Positions 6,551-14,642 of a stretch of DNA of 34,699 nt are shown piece by piece. The notes below the pieces were generated by a model that was not told where the DNA came from, ran no database searches, and saw nothing but the letters and a program-made list of their open reading frames with translations. The stretch's first letter is position 1, and each line of letters begins with the position of its first letter. The translations under genes were made by a program, and so were the position numbers. The stretch is from Clostridiales bacterium UBA6388 (GTDB taxonomy: Bacteria > Bacillota > Clostridia > Oscillospirales > Oscillospiraceae): assembly GCA_002437575.1 (NCBI GenBank), contig DJQK01000010.1:1-34699 (forward strand). Reading direction: 5' to 3'.

Positions 6551-8035
6551 ATGTCTGAACCAAAGAAATTTTTAAGCGTTAAGCACATTGTCTTCATGAT
6601 CATCGTGCAGGTCCTCGCCTTCAACAACATCCCTCGATGCTACTATCAGATGGGCTATTCCGCCATTCCGATCCTGATCCTGGCGGCACTGCTGTTCTTT
6701 GTCCCCTATTCCTTCATGATGGCGGAGTACGGCTCTGCGCTGCGTGACGAAGCCGGCGGCCTTTACAACTGGATGGAGCGCTCGCTCGGCACAAAGTTTG
6801 CCTTCTGCGGCGCGCTGCTCAACTACGCAGGCACGCTGGTGTGGTTCATGCTGGTCGTCGCCTCCTCCGAGTGGGTCTATCTGTCGGCACTGATCAGCGG
6901 CGGCGACACGACCGGCACCTGGTCCATTCTGGGTCTCACCTCTGCGCAGACGCTTGGCATTCTCGGCGTCGTTCTGACGCTGGTTCTGACCATTATTGCG
7001 GTCAGCGGTCTTGAAAACATCTCCAAGTTCTTCAGTGTCGGCGGTTCTCTGGTCATGGGTCTTGTCGGCGTGCTGATGGTGGGCGGCGTTCTTGTTCTCA
7101 TCCTCAACGGCGGCCAGTTTGCCCAGCCTCTGAGCGCCTATGGCTTCTTCCATTCCCCCAACGAAGACTATCAGAGCACCGGCGGCGTTATTTCCTTCTT
7201 CGCCTTCGCCATTCTGGCCTACGGCGGCAGTGAGATCTTCTCCAGCGTCACCGACCAGACGAGAGACGCCGGAAAGACCGTTCCGAAGGCCATGCTCTTC
7301 TCTGCCGGCTTCATCACCGTCGCCTATTGCCTGGGCATCTTTGTCTGCGGTATGTTCACGAACTGGACCGAATTCAGCGGCCAGATCAACATGGGCAACG
7401 CCGCGATCATCATTATGAAGAACCTCGGCTACACCGTTGCCGCCGGTCTCGGCGCTTCCGAAGCCGCTGCGCTGACCATCTCCCACTGGTTTGCCCGTAT
7501 CGTGGGTCTGATCCTCTTCTGCAGCACCACGAGCTGCATCCTCGAATGCATGTATACCTCCTTGAAATCCACCATCCAGGGCACCCCCAAGGGTCTGTGG
7601 CCTGCGTGGATCCAGAAGGTCGATCCCAAGACCGGCACGCTGAAAAACGCCTTGTGGCTGCAGTGCGGCATCATTTCTATCTTCGTTCTGGCTGTTGCCT
7701 TCGGTGGCAAGGGCATCGACGAGTTCTTCAACCTCCTGCTCATCATGACCACCATTGCCAACACCATTCCCTATGCGTTCCTCTCCGGCGCATTCCCCGC
7801 ATTCAAAAAGCTGGATTTGGAGCGTCCCTATGTGTTCTACAAGACGAAATCCAGCGCAAAGATCGCATCGCTCGTTGTCACCGGCGTCATCCTCTTCGCC
7901 AACGTCTTCTGCATCTTTGAGCCTGCCATGAGCGGCGACTGGTCGTCTACCGTCTGGTCGATCGTAGGCCCGCTGTTCTTCTTCGCGATCGCGCTGACCA
8001 TGGTTGTCCGTCACGACAAAAAAGTCCGGAGCTGA
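6551..8035 (+). CDS. APC superfamily amino acid/peptide-conjugate permease
   Basis: 494 residues, almost entirely hydrophobic, with about twelve membrane segments. The start of the family signature is recognisable: a first helix region (SVKHIVFMIIVQVLAFNNIP), EYGSALRDEAGGLYNWMERS after helix 2, and FAFAILAYGGSEIFSSVTDQ in the helix 6 region. The closest family by memory is the YjeM/GadC-like group of APC transporters, which move amino acids by antiport or proton symport. ATG 6551 follows AAAAGGAGAAACTGAA; the frame is open 153 bases further upstream, but that part is not permease-like. As the only transporter of the operon it should bring in the compound that the neighbouring hydrolases cut, or exchange the product. 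Substrate unknown. Confidence 0.88.
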   Translation: MSEPKKFLSVKHIVFMIIVQVLAFNNIPRCYYQMGYSAIPILILAALLFFVPYSFMMAEYGSALRDEAGGLYNWMERSLGTKFAFCGALLNYAGTLVWFMLVVASSEWVYLSALISGGDTTGTWSILGLTSAQTLGILGVVLTLVLTIIAVSGLENISKFFSVGGSLVMGLVGVLMVGGVLVLILNGGQFAQPLSAYGFFHSPNEDYQSTGGVISFFAFAILAYGGSEIFSSVTDQTRDAGKTVPKAMLFSAGFITVAYCLGIFVCGMFTNWTEFSGQINMGNAAIIIMKNLGYTVAAGLGASEAAALTISHWFARIVGLILFCSTTSCILECMYTSLKSTIQGTPKGLWPAWIQKVDPKTGTLKNALWLQCGIISIFVLAVAFGGKGIDEFFNLLLIMTTIANTIPYAFLSGAFPAFKKLDLERPYVFYKTKSSAKIASLVVTGVILFANVFCIFEPAMSGDWSSTVWSIVGPLFFFAIALTMVVRHDKKVRS

Positions 8036-8128
8036 CCGCTCCCGGTTCTTCTCTCCTCTATTTCTTTTCTTTTCACACGCAGGCGCCGCGAAATGCACTC
8101 CGGCGTCTGCACTCCCCCCCGCGCAGCG

Positions 8129-8159
8129 CTCCGCGTCTGGCCCTTCGCCGGGCGCGGAG
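8129..8159 (+). other. Intercistronic stem-loop before the dipeptidase gene
   Basis: CTCCGCG (8129-8135) pairs with CGCGGAG (8153-8159), enclosing a GC-rich loop with an inner GGC/GCC pairing. It sits in the 165-base gap between permease and dipeptidase genes. No T run follows. It may protect or separate the mRNA segments. Confidence 0.35.
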
Positions 8160-8200
8160 TCGTCCGCTTTTACCCCTGATTATCTGAAAGGAGCTTCGCA

Positions 8201-9160
8201 ATGAAGATTTTTGACTGCCATTCCGACACCATGGCCGACATCCGCAACCGGGTCTTTGCAGGAGAACACGACGTGATCCGTACCCGCCATCTGCCGCTGT
8301 ACGACAAGGGCGGCGTCAACGGTCTGCTCTACGCCATCTATCTGGACGCGGATCTCGGCGATCCGCAGCGCACCATGCTGGAGATCCTGCGCACCAGCTT
8401 TGCAGAGTTCGACGCCGTGCAGGACCGGCTGGCGCTGGGCTATACTGCCGGAGAGCTCTCCCGCATCATGGACAGCGGCAAGACCGCTGTGCTGCTGGGT
8501 CTTGAAGGGCTGGACGGTCTGGGCGCAGAGCCCGAGTGGCTCCATGCGCTCTATCACATGGGCTTCCGCCACGCCATGCTCACCTGGAGCACAGATAACG
8601 CCTTTGCCGCAGGCTCTGCGCATGAGGGTCCCGGCGACGGCATTACCGCGCGCGGCATAGAGGCGCTGCATATCATGGAACGCCTTGGGATGCTTGTCGA
8701 CGTCTCTCATGCCAGCGAAAAGACCTTCTGGGATATCGTCTGCTATACGGAAAAGCCCTTTATTGCCTCCCACTCCAACGCATGGTCGCTCTGCCCAGCC
8801 AAGCGGAACCTGAAGGATGATCAGATCCGCGCCATCGCAGAACGCGGCGGCGTCATCGGCATGAATGCCTGGGGCAGCTTCGTTGACCCCGTCCATGCCA
8901 GCGTCGACCGTCTTGCCGATCACGCCGCTTACATCGCGGATCTGGTCGGTGCCGAGCACGTGGCGTGCGGCTTTGACTTCTGCGGCTATCTCAGCGAGAA
9001 CGACCCGGATACCATTGCCAATGAAACGCCGGATCTTGCAAACTCCGGTGACAGCCGGAATTTCATTGACGCGCTGCGCCGGCGCGGCTTCTCTGAAGCA
9101 GACATTGACGGCATTGCCAGCGGCAATTTCCTGCGCGTGCTGCGCAGCGTTGTAGGCTGA
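8201..9160 (+). CDS. M19 (renal dipeptidase-type) zinc dipeptidase
   Basis: 319 residues. M19 enzymes are binuclear zinc amidohydrolase-fold dipeptidases that accept a D-residue at the C-terminal side of dipeptides. All expected metal ligands can be placed: His7 and Asp9 in DCHSDT, bridging Glu102 in LLGLEGLDGLG, His170 in VDVSHASEKTFWD and His191 in IASHSNAW. The length matches bacterial members (about 310-350). The start ATG 8201 follows GAAAGGAGCTTCGCA. There is no signal peptide, so the enzyme acts inside the cell. Tolerance for D-amino acids fits the M55 and DmpA-type enzymes of the same operon. Confidence 0.94.
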   Translation: MKIFDCHSDTMADIRNRVFAGEHDVIRTRHLPLYDKGGVNGLLYAIYLDADLGDPQRTMLEILRTSFAEFDAVQDRLALGYTAGELSRIMDSGKTAVLLGLEGLDGLGAEPEWLHALYHMGFRHAMLTWSTDNAFAAGSAHEGPGDGITARGIEALHIMERLGMLVDVSHASEKTFWDIVCYTEKPFIASHSNAWSLCPAKRNLKDDQIRAIAERGGVIGMNAWGSFVDPVHASVDRLADHAAYIADLVGAEHVACGFDFCGYLSENDPDTIANETPDLANSGDSRNFIDALRRRGFSEADIDGIASGNFLRVLRSVVG

Positions 9161-9174
9161 AAGGGGGATGCGAC

Positions 9175-10581
9175 ATGAATCAGAACGACGCTTTTCGGTA
9201 TCTGCATATCGGCGTACCAGACGACATTGCCCGGCTGCAGGGCATCGGCGCGTTTGAAGAAGCCATCCGCCGCATCGATGAAAAGCTGGAGGGCGAACTG
9301 CCCAGGGCCATGCGCCAGAGTCTGATCGCGCACCGGGAAATTCTGCGGCGGCTGCCGCTGGATTATCCATATACCCGGCAGACTGCCGTCGCTTATGCCG
9401 CATCCATTCTCCCCGGCTTTGACGGCGAAGAGCTGGACGCACTCGAACGCGCCGGGCGCATCGACTGGATCGCATATGCCGGCGAGCCCCGCTACAGCGC
9501 CAGCTTCCTTGATACGCTCTGCAAAACCGATCCGGCTTTTGCCGCACGCGCGGGCAGCGCATGGGGCGGCGGCGTCGATGCCGCGCACATCGGCAGCGTC
9601 CGCCGGGAGATCATCGGCAGGATGAAAGCGGCAGGCTCGCTGCGCCTTACCTTCGGCGTTCGGGAAACGCTGCGCCTGCGCGAGGATCTGTTCCGCCCCG
9701 GTATGCGCCTGCGTGCCTATCTTCCCCTGCCATGCGCTTCCGAAGGGCAAGGCGGCATCACGGTCAAGGCCCCGGATGCAGTGCATATCTCGACGCCTTC
9801 GGCTGCGCAGCCTGTAGCTTTCTTTGAACAAACACTCCAGGAGAACCGGGATTTTACAGCGGAGTACCAGCTGACCCGGCAGGCGCAGTATGTGGACCTT
9901 GCCTCGCTCACACCCAGCGCCGACCAGCCATATTTCGATCTGGAAGAGCAGCTTCCGCACATCGCCTTTACGCCCTACCTTCGTATTCTGGCAGAAGAGC
10001 TGACCGAAGGCCTTACCAGTCCGCTGGACAAGGCGCGTCGATTCTATGACTATGTCACGACGAACGTGCGCTACAGCTATATGCGCAGCTACTTCTGCCT
10101 GGAGAGTATTTCCGACGGCTGTGCGCGCAACCTCGTCGGCGACTGCGGCGTGCAGGTGCTGATGTTCGTAACGCTCTGCCGGTGTGTCGGCATTCCCGCC
10201 GTGTTCCACGGCGGCTGGCGCGCAGGTCTGCGTTCGTATAACGGCCGGGAAGACTGGCAGCGCGGCCTTCGCGAATGTATGTGCCACGATTGGGCGCAGT
10301 TTTACATTGCACCGGTTGGCTGGCTCTTTGCAGATCCCGCCTACGGCGGCGCAGCATGGCGCGCGGGCGACGAGACGGCGTGGAACTTCAATTTCGGCAA
10401 CGCAGATCCGCTGCGTGTCGTGACGAACACAGGCTATCAGGCGGGCTTCGACGCGCCGGAGAATTTCTTCCGCATCGACCCCTATGACAGCCAGTGCGGT
10501 GAAATGGAAACAGAAGAACGTGGACTTCAGGACGGCGAGTTCGAATCCACGCAGGAAATCACGGAATTTTCCGTTCAGTAG
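9175..10581 (+). CDS. Transglutaminase-like (papain-fold) protein
   Basis: 468 residues. The C-terminal half contains a transglutaminase-like core with a complete predicted triad: Cys324 in GDCGVQ, His371 in CHDWAQFYIA and Asp387 in FADPAYGG. The first 160 residues are helical and charged without a name I can give. A middle part (about 165-260) looks beta-rich and precedes the core, as in other bacterial members. In bacteria such domains usually act as cysteine peptidases or amidases rather than crosslinkers. It starts 15 bases after the dipeptidase stop with GAAAGGGGGA upstream. No signal peptide or membrane segment, so it probably acts on the imported substrate in the cytoplasm. The reaction is unknown. 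Confidence 0.85.
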   Translation: MNQNDAFRYLHIGVPDDIARLQGIGAFEEAIRRIDEKLEGELPRAMRQSLIAHREILRRLPLDYPYTRQTAVAYAASILPGFDGEELDALERAGRIDWIAYAGEPRYSASFLDTLCKTDPAFAARAGSAWGGGVDAAHIGSVRREIIGRMKAAGSLRLTFGVRETLRLREDLFRPGMRLRAYLPLPCASEGQGGITVKAPDAVHISTPSAAQPVAFFEQTLQENRDFTAEYQLTRQAQYVDLASLTPSADQPYFDLEEQLPHIAFTPYLRILAEELTEGLTSPLDKARRFYDYVTTNVRYSYMRSYFCLESISDGCARNLVGDCGVQVLMFVTLCRCVGIPAVFHGGWRAGLRSYNGREDWQRGLRECMCHDWAQFYIAPVGWLFADPAYGGAAWRAGDETAWNFNFGNADPLRVVTNTGYQAGFDAPENFFRIDPYDSQCGEMETEERGLQDGEFESTQEITEFSVQ

Positions 10582-10624
10582 GCTCTGAAGTTTTTGGGTG
10601 CCTCGTCCGCTTTTCAAAAACCCC

Positions 10625-10643
10625 GAACACCGGTGCGGTGTTC
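10625..10643 (+). other. Intercistronic hairpin after the transglutaminase-like gene
   Basis: GAACACCG, a GTG loop and CGGTGTTC form a perfect 8-bp stem in the 150-base gap before the amidohydrolase gene. A second small hairpin, CGGGC-TTTT-GCCCG (10707-10720), abuts the GGGAGG ribosome binding site of the next gene and could partly mask it. Confidence 0.4.
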
Positions 10644-10731
10644 CGCGCCATAAGCGCCCTGCGGCGGTTTGCTTGCCGGGCGCAGCCGCCTGTCCTGGAA
10701 TGGACGCGGGCTTTTGCCCGGGAGGAAAACC

Positions 10732-12357
10732 ATGCAGACCATTTTATATCACGCAAAGCTCTATGTGGAGCGCGGCGACTTCCGCAGCGCACTCTGCGCC
10801 GAAGACGGTATCATCCGCGCGGTTGGCACAGACGCGGAAATTCTCGCGCTTGCCCGCCCCGGCTGCCGCCGCATCGACTGCGGCGGGCGTACCGTGGTGC
10901 CGGGCTTCAACGACAGCCATATGCACCTCATGCAGCTGGCGCAGACACGCTATGAAGCGCCCATTTCCGGGGTTTGCTCTGTGGATGATCTGATTGCGCG
11001 CTGCCGTGAGTTTCTCGCGAGCCATCCGGAGCGGGCAGAGCAGGGGCTTCACGCCATCGGCTGGAACCAGGACAACTTCCCGGATGGGCGTCTGCCGGAC
11101 CGGCACGATCTGGACCGCATCAGCACAACGGTCCCCGTGGTGCTGGAGCGGGTCTGCGGTCATATTGTTTCTGCCAATACGCTGGCGACGCAGCGCTTTG
11201 CGGATTCCCCGGCATTTCGGCACTGCCTGCCCGGGGAGGTGCTCCGCGCGCCGGACGGAACGCTCTGCGGTGTCTTCCGCGGCAACGCCTGCAACCTTGT
11301 AAAATCGCAGATTCCGGACTTTACCCGCGATCAGCTTCTCGCCATGCTCCGCAGCGCCATGGACTACGCCGCCTCGGTGGGACTCACCAGCGTCCAGAGC
11401 AACGACGTCGGCACCAGCACGGAAGACGCCGGTCTTGCCTTCTCGCTGCTGCGGGAGATCTGCACTTCCGGCCGTGCGCCCATCCGCTATCGCCATCAGG
11501 TCTGCTTCCACGATCTTGCCGCCTTCCGGGAAAGCCTGCTGCACGGCGAATACAGCCGGCGGAATCCGCATGGCGGCTTCCTGACGCTCGGACCGCTGAA
11601 GCTCTTTCAGGACGGAAGCCTTGGCGCAAGGACGGCAATGCTGCGCGGCGGCTATCCCGGTGAGCCGGACAATCACGGACTTTCCTGGACGTCAAAAGCG
11701 GATATGGCTGCTTTCTGCGCCCTTGCATCGGAACACGGCGTGCAGGTCGTGACTCATGCCATCGGCGACGAGGCCATCTCGCGTGTGCTGGACGCCTATG
11801 AAGCGGTCATTCCCGCCGGACAGCGCAATCCCCTGCGCCATGCGCTGATCCACTGCCAGATCACAGATCGCGCTCTGTGCCGCCGGATTGCGGACCTCGG
11901 CGTTCTCGTCATGGCGCAGCCTGTATTTCTCGATACCGATCGCATACTTGCGCAAACGCTCTGCGGCAGAGCACTTGCCGAAACGTCCTACGCCTTTGGC
12001 AGTCTGCTTCGCGCGGGTGTTCCGCTGTCTTATGGGACCGACTGTCCGGTGGAATCCTGTGCGCCGCTCTGGAATCTCGGTGCTGCCGTGACCCGCTGCG
12101 CCGCAGACGGAACGCCAGCAGGCGGCTTTGTCCCATCTGAGCGTGTGGATGTGGAGACAGCCGTGGATGCTTATACCGCGGAAAGCGCCTATGCAGAGTT
12201 TCAGGAGCATTGTAAAGGACGGCTGAAGCCCGGTTATTATGCAGATCTTACGGTTCTGGACCGGGATATTTTCACCATTGATCCCATGCAGATCCGCAGC
12301 GCGTCGCCGGTTCTGACCATGACCGACGGCCGCATCGTGTATGAGCGAACCGAATAA
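10732..12357 (+). CDS. YtcJ-like amidohydrolase (amidohydrolase 3 family)
   Basis: 541 residues. The layout is that of the metal-dependent amidohydrolase superfamily: a beta-sandwich start with GGRTVVPGFNDSHMHL, metal ligands His63 and His65, and DGSLGARTAMLRGGY, a stretch typical of the YtcJ/N-substituted formamide deformylase group. A VVTHAIGD His and a late Asp in SYGTDCPVES follow, then the sandwich closing strand (GYYADLTVLDRDIF). Characterised relatives remove formyl or acyl groups from nitrogen. ATG 10732 follows GGGAGGAAAACC; the upstream extension is hairpin-rich non-coding sequence. In this operon it could remove an N-acyl cap or cut an amide before the peptidases act; this is inference. 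Confidence 0.88.
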   Translation: MQTILYHAKLYVERGDFRSALCAEDGIIRAVGTDAEILALARPGCRRIDCGGRTVVPGFNDSHMHLMQLAQTRYEAPISGVCSVDDLIARCREFLASHPERAEQGLHAIGWNQDNFPDGRLPDRHDLDRISTTVPVVLERVCGHIVSANTLATQRFADSPAFRHCLPGEVLRAPDGTLCGVFRGNACNLVKSQIPDFTRDQLLAMLRSAMDYAASVGLTSVQSNDVGTSTEDAGLAFSLLREICTSGRAPIRYRHQVCFHDLAAFRESLLHGEYSRRNPHGGFLTLGPLKLFQDGSLGARTAMLRGGYPGEPDNHGLSWTSKADMAAFCALASEHGVQVVTHAIGDEAISRVLDAYEAVIPAGQRNPLRHALIHCQITDRALCRRIADLGVLVMAQPVFLDTDRILAQTLCGRALAETSYAFGSLLRAGVPLSYGTDCPVESCAPLWNLGAAVTRCAADGTPAGGFVPSERVDVETAVDAYTAESAYAEFQEHCKGRLKPGYYADLTVLDRDIFTIDPMQIRSASPVLTMTDGRIVYERTE

Positions 12358-12374
12358 CAAAAGGAGGAATTCCC

Positions 12375-13172
12375 ATGAAAAAACTGTTTATCAGCGCAGA
12401 TCTGGAGGGGGTCTCCGGCGTCTCGAGCTGGGAAGAAACGCGCTATGGCGGACAGGGCTACGACGAAGCGTGCCGCCAGATGACCCGGGAGGTCGCCGCA
12501 GCGTGTTATGCGGCGCAGGAGCTTGGATATGCGGTATTGGTCAAAGACGGTCATGAAGATGCCCGCAACATCGATCCTACCGGTCTTCCCCGGGGCGTTG
12601 TGCTGCACCGCGGCTGGCAGAACGAACCTGCCGCCATGATGTGCGGTCTTGACCCAAGCTATGACGCGGCCATCTATATCGGCTATCATGCGCCGGAAGG
12701 AAGCGACGGAAGCCCGCTTGCACACACGATTGAACATCCGCTCTATGCCTGGATGAAGCTCGACGGCGTGCTTGCCTCGGAGTTCAGCATGAACGCGCTC
12801 TGGGCCGCAGCCATGGGCGTACCGTCGGTATTTCTTTCCGGCGACCGCTTCATCTGCCAGTCTGCCGAAGCGCTCTGCCCGGGTATCCGGACCTATGCGA
12901 CCAAAGACTGTACCGGCAGCGCCGTCTGGGGGCTCCATCCGGATGAGGCCGTGGAAGGGATCTACGCCGGTGTTCTCGAAGCGCTCGCGCACCCCCCTGC
13001 GCCGATGCCCCTGAAGGATTCCTATACACTGGAGATCTGCTTCAAGGAGCATCGGATGGCGCGCCGGGCGTCGTGGTATCCCGGCGCGGTGCGCACCGGC
13101 GCCTGTACGGTTTCCTTTACGGCGAAAGATCCCATAGAGCTGATGACCGCCCGTTCCTTCTTAGAGGGCTGA
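12375..13172 (+). CDS. M55 family D-aminopeptidase (DppA-like)
   Basis: 265 residues, close to the 274 of Bacillus subtilis DppA. DppA is a zinc D-stereospecific aminopeptidase that releases D-Ala from small peptides. The SADLEG signature is intact. Metal ligands can be assigned as Asp9, Glu11, His60 (KDGHEDARN), His105 (GYHAPEGS) and Glu136 (SEFSMN), with catalytic His117 in AHTIEH. It starts 17 bases after the amidohydrolase stop with AAAAGGAGGAATTCCC upstream. It is the last gene of the sigma-54 operon. With the M19 and DmpA-type enzymes it points to D-residue peptides as the substrate class. Confidence 0.94.
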   Translation: MKKLFISADLEGVSGVSSWEETRYGGQGYDEACRQMTREVAAACYAAQELGYAVLVKDGHEDARNIDPTGLPRGVVLHRGWQNEPAAMMCGLDPSYDAAIYIGYHAPEGSDGSPLAHTIEHPLYAWMKLDGVLASEFSMNALWAAAMGVPSVFLSGDRFICQSAEALCPGIRTYATKDCTGSAVWGLHPDEAVEGIYAGVLEALAHPPAPMPLKDSYTLEICFKEHRMARRASWYPGAVRTGACTVSFTAKDPIELMTARSFLEG

Positions 13173-13404
13173 GGGTATGTGCGCTGCATTGTTTTCCCAT
13201 ACGCTTCGTGCAGGTGCGCCGGAATCAAATCGGCGAAAGCGTGCAGCGCACACCAGATCCTGTTTGCAGCCGCCCGGTGTACGGACGCTCCGTTCAGATT
13301 GCTTCTGCTTTTTCGTATTAGCAGGTCAATTCCCACGGAAATATGCAGCCTTGCATCGGGGTCGAGATCCATACTTTAGCGGTCTGATTTTCAGAGGCTT
13401 CTTT

Positions 13405-13439
13405 TCTTTGTTTCCAGCGGCGCAAAAACTGCGCCGCTG
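13405..13439. repeat. GC stem-loop repeat, copy B (terminator-like)
   Basis: The same 20 bases as at 542-561, then AAAAC in place of GCTTC as loop, then TGCGCCGCTG. CTTTTCTG follows, a better T run than in copy A. Same orientation as copy A. It may end transcription of the sigma-54 operon 230 bases upstream. Confidence 0.55.
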
Positions 13440-13503
13440 CTTTTCTGTCTGACCAACACGCGGAATGAAACCGCTCCCACAGTCAATGACAAAATAAGGT
13501 GCG

Positions 13504-13677
13504 CTAACACGGGTAGTTTCCGGTTGTCAGGTACCGGTAATGCTCGTTCGGCGGGAGCTTTGCCAGCTCCGGATCGCAGCCCAGCTTCCGCAGCGTCCTG
13601 CTTCCGGTGCAGCCCGCCACGCGCAGCCGCCAGAAGGCCTGCCCGGATGCCAGTGTGAAGAAAAGCTGAGGCAGCAC
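13504..13677 (-). pseudogene. Possible 3' remnant of an unidentified gene
   Basis: On the minus strand a frame ending in TAG (13504-13506) reads VLPQLFFTLASGQAFWRLRV, then AGCTGSRTLRKLGCDPELAK, then LPPNEHYRYLTTGNYPC. Codon use is strongly gene-like (many CTG, CGG, CCG and GGC). The frame has no credible start and upstream runs into the terminator of the permease operon. I do not recognise the protein. It looks like the tail of a gene whose front was lost. Chance cannot be excluded for 57 codons. Confidence 0.3.
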
Positions 13678-13705
13678 CGCACAATTGTGTCGGCGCAGGA
13701 AAATT

Positions 13706-13733
13706 GCCGCCCGCCGGGGTCCCGGCGGGCGGC
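13706..13733 (-). terminator. Terminator of the sugar ABC transporter operon
   Basis: GCCGCCCGCCGGG and CCCGGCGGGCGGC form a perfect 13-bp GC stem with a GT spacer at the turn. On the minus strand it is followed by AATTTTCC. It lies 27 bases after the stop of the last permease gene. Confidence 0.8.
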
Positions 13734-13759
13734 TTGCGTCATTATTTCGAATACTCTTT

Positions 13760-14629
13760 TTAGCCCTTGACAGAGCCGGCGGTCACGCCCTTGACGATAT
13801 AGCGCGAGAGGAAAACATACACCAGCAGCACCGGCAAAATTGCCAGCAGGATGAACATATACACCTTGCCGAGATCGAACTTCGAATAGTCCGCCGCGCG
13901 CAGCTGCGCGATCATGATGGGAACGGTCTTCATTTCCGCTTTGTCAAGAAGCAGCGCAGGCAGGAAATAGTTGTTCCACGACTCGACGAACGTGAAGATC
14001 AGCTGCACGGAAATGGCGGGCTTGAGCATGGGAAGGATGATGCGGTTGAAGGTAAAGAACTCGCCCGAGCCGTCCACGCGCGCAGCCTCCACGATCTCCA
14101 TCGGAAGGACGCTTTTCATGTACTGGATCATGTAGAAGAACACGACCGGCGCGGCAATGCCGGGGAGGATCAGGGGCAGATAGCTGTTCGTCAGCTTCAG
14201 CTTGTAGCACAGCTGCACAAAGCCTGCGGCGGAAACCTGCTTGGGGATGACCATGACGGCCATGATAAAGAGGAACGCGATGCGCTTGAACCGAAACTGG
14301 TAGGCGTGAAGCCCATAAGCCGTCAGCGCGGAGAAATACGTGGACAAAAGCGCGGTCGCCGCGGCGATGATGAAGCTGTTGCGCATACCGCGCGGGATGT
14401 TGATGGAGCTGTCGTTCCACGCGTTTTTGAGGTTCTCCAGAAAATGTCCCTGCGGCAGGAACTTGAACCCGCCCTGCAGGTCCGCGTTCGTCCGCGAGGC
14501 GTTTACGATCAGCATGTAAAACGAGAACAGGCACAAAATCGACAGGAAAATCAGAAGCGCGTAGACAAGCACCCGGCTTATGATCAGCATGGCTCTTGCT
14601 TTGCGGCTGTCGGCAGAATTTTTCTTCAT
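13760..14629 (-). CDS. Sugar ABC transporter permease, MalG-type
   Basis: 289 residues with about six membrane helices. The N-terminal 16 residues are cytoplasmic and basic, followed by a helix (IISRVLVYALLIFLSILCLF). The EAA loop that docks to the ATPase is at about 181-200 (EAARVDGSGEFFTFNRIILP). The C-terminus ends in the typical GVTAGSVKG. These features place it in the CUT1 carbohydrate importer class. It starts 13 bases after the MalF-type gene with GAGGGGG upstream. Last gene of the lacI-SBP-malF-malG operon. Confidence 0.94.
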   Translation of the reverse strand: MKKNSADSRKARAMLIISRVLVYALLIFLSILCLFSFYMLIVNASRTNADLQGGFKFLPQGHFLENLKNAWNDSSINIPRGMRNSFIIAAATALLSTYFSALTAYGLHAYQFRFKRIAFLFIMAVMVIPKQVSAAGFVQLCYKLKLTNSYLPLILPGIAAPVVFFYMIQYMKSVLPMEIVEAARVDGSGEFFTFNRIILPMLKPAISVQLIFTFVESWNNYFLPALLLDKAEMKTVPIMIAQLRAADYSKFDLGKVYMFILLAILPVLLVYVFLSRYIVKGVTAGSVKG

Positions 14630-14642
14630 AGCACGCGCCCCC

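Larger units (their letters stand above)
13173..13705. other. Intergenic region with repeat and decayed sequence
   Basis: About 530 bases between the convergent D-aminopeptidase and sugar-permease genes. No full gene is supported. It contains the second copy of the GC stem-loop repeat (13405-13439) and a minus-strand coding-like remnant (13504-13677). From 13173 to 13400 I see nothing identifiable; the open frames there have no ribosome binding site. Confidence 0.5.

Noticed and set aside
6572..8098. 508-codon minus-strand frame opposite the APC permease.
   Set aside because: Very rich in Asp, Glu, Gly and His, a typical antisense shadow of a membrane-protein gene; no ribosome binding site or motif.
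13022..13372. 116-codon minus-strand frame at the end of the D-aminopeptidase gene.
   Set aside because: Half of it is antisense to the real gene and the rest has no start signal or recognisable motif.
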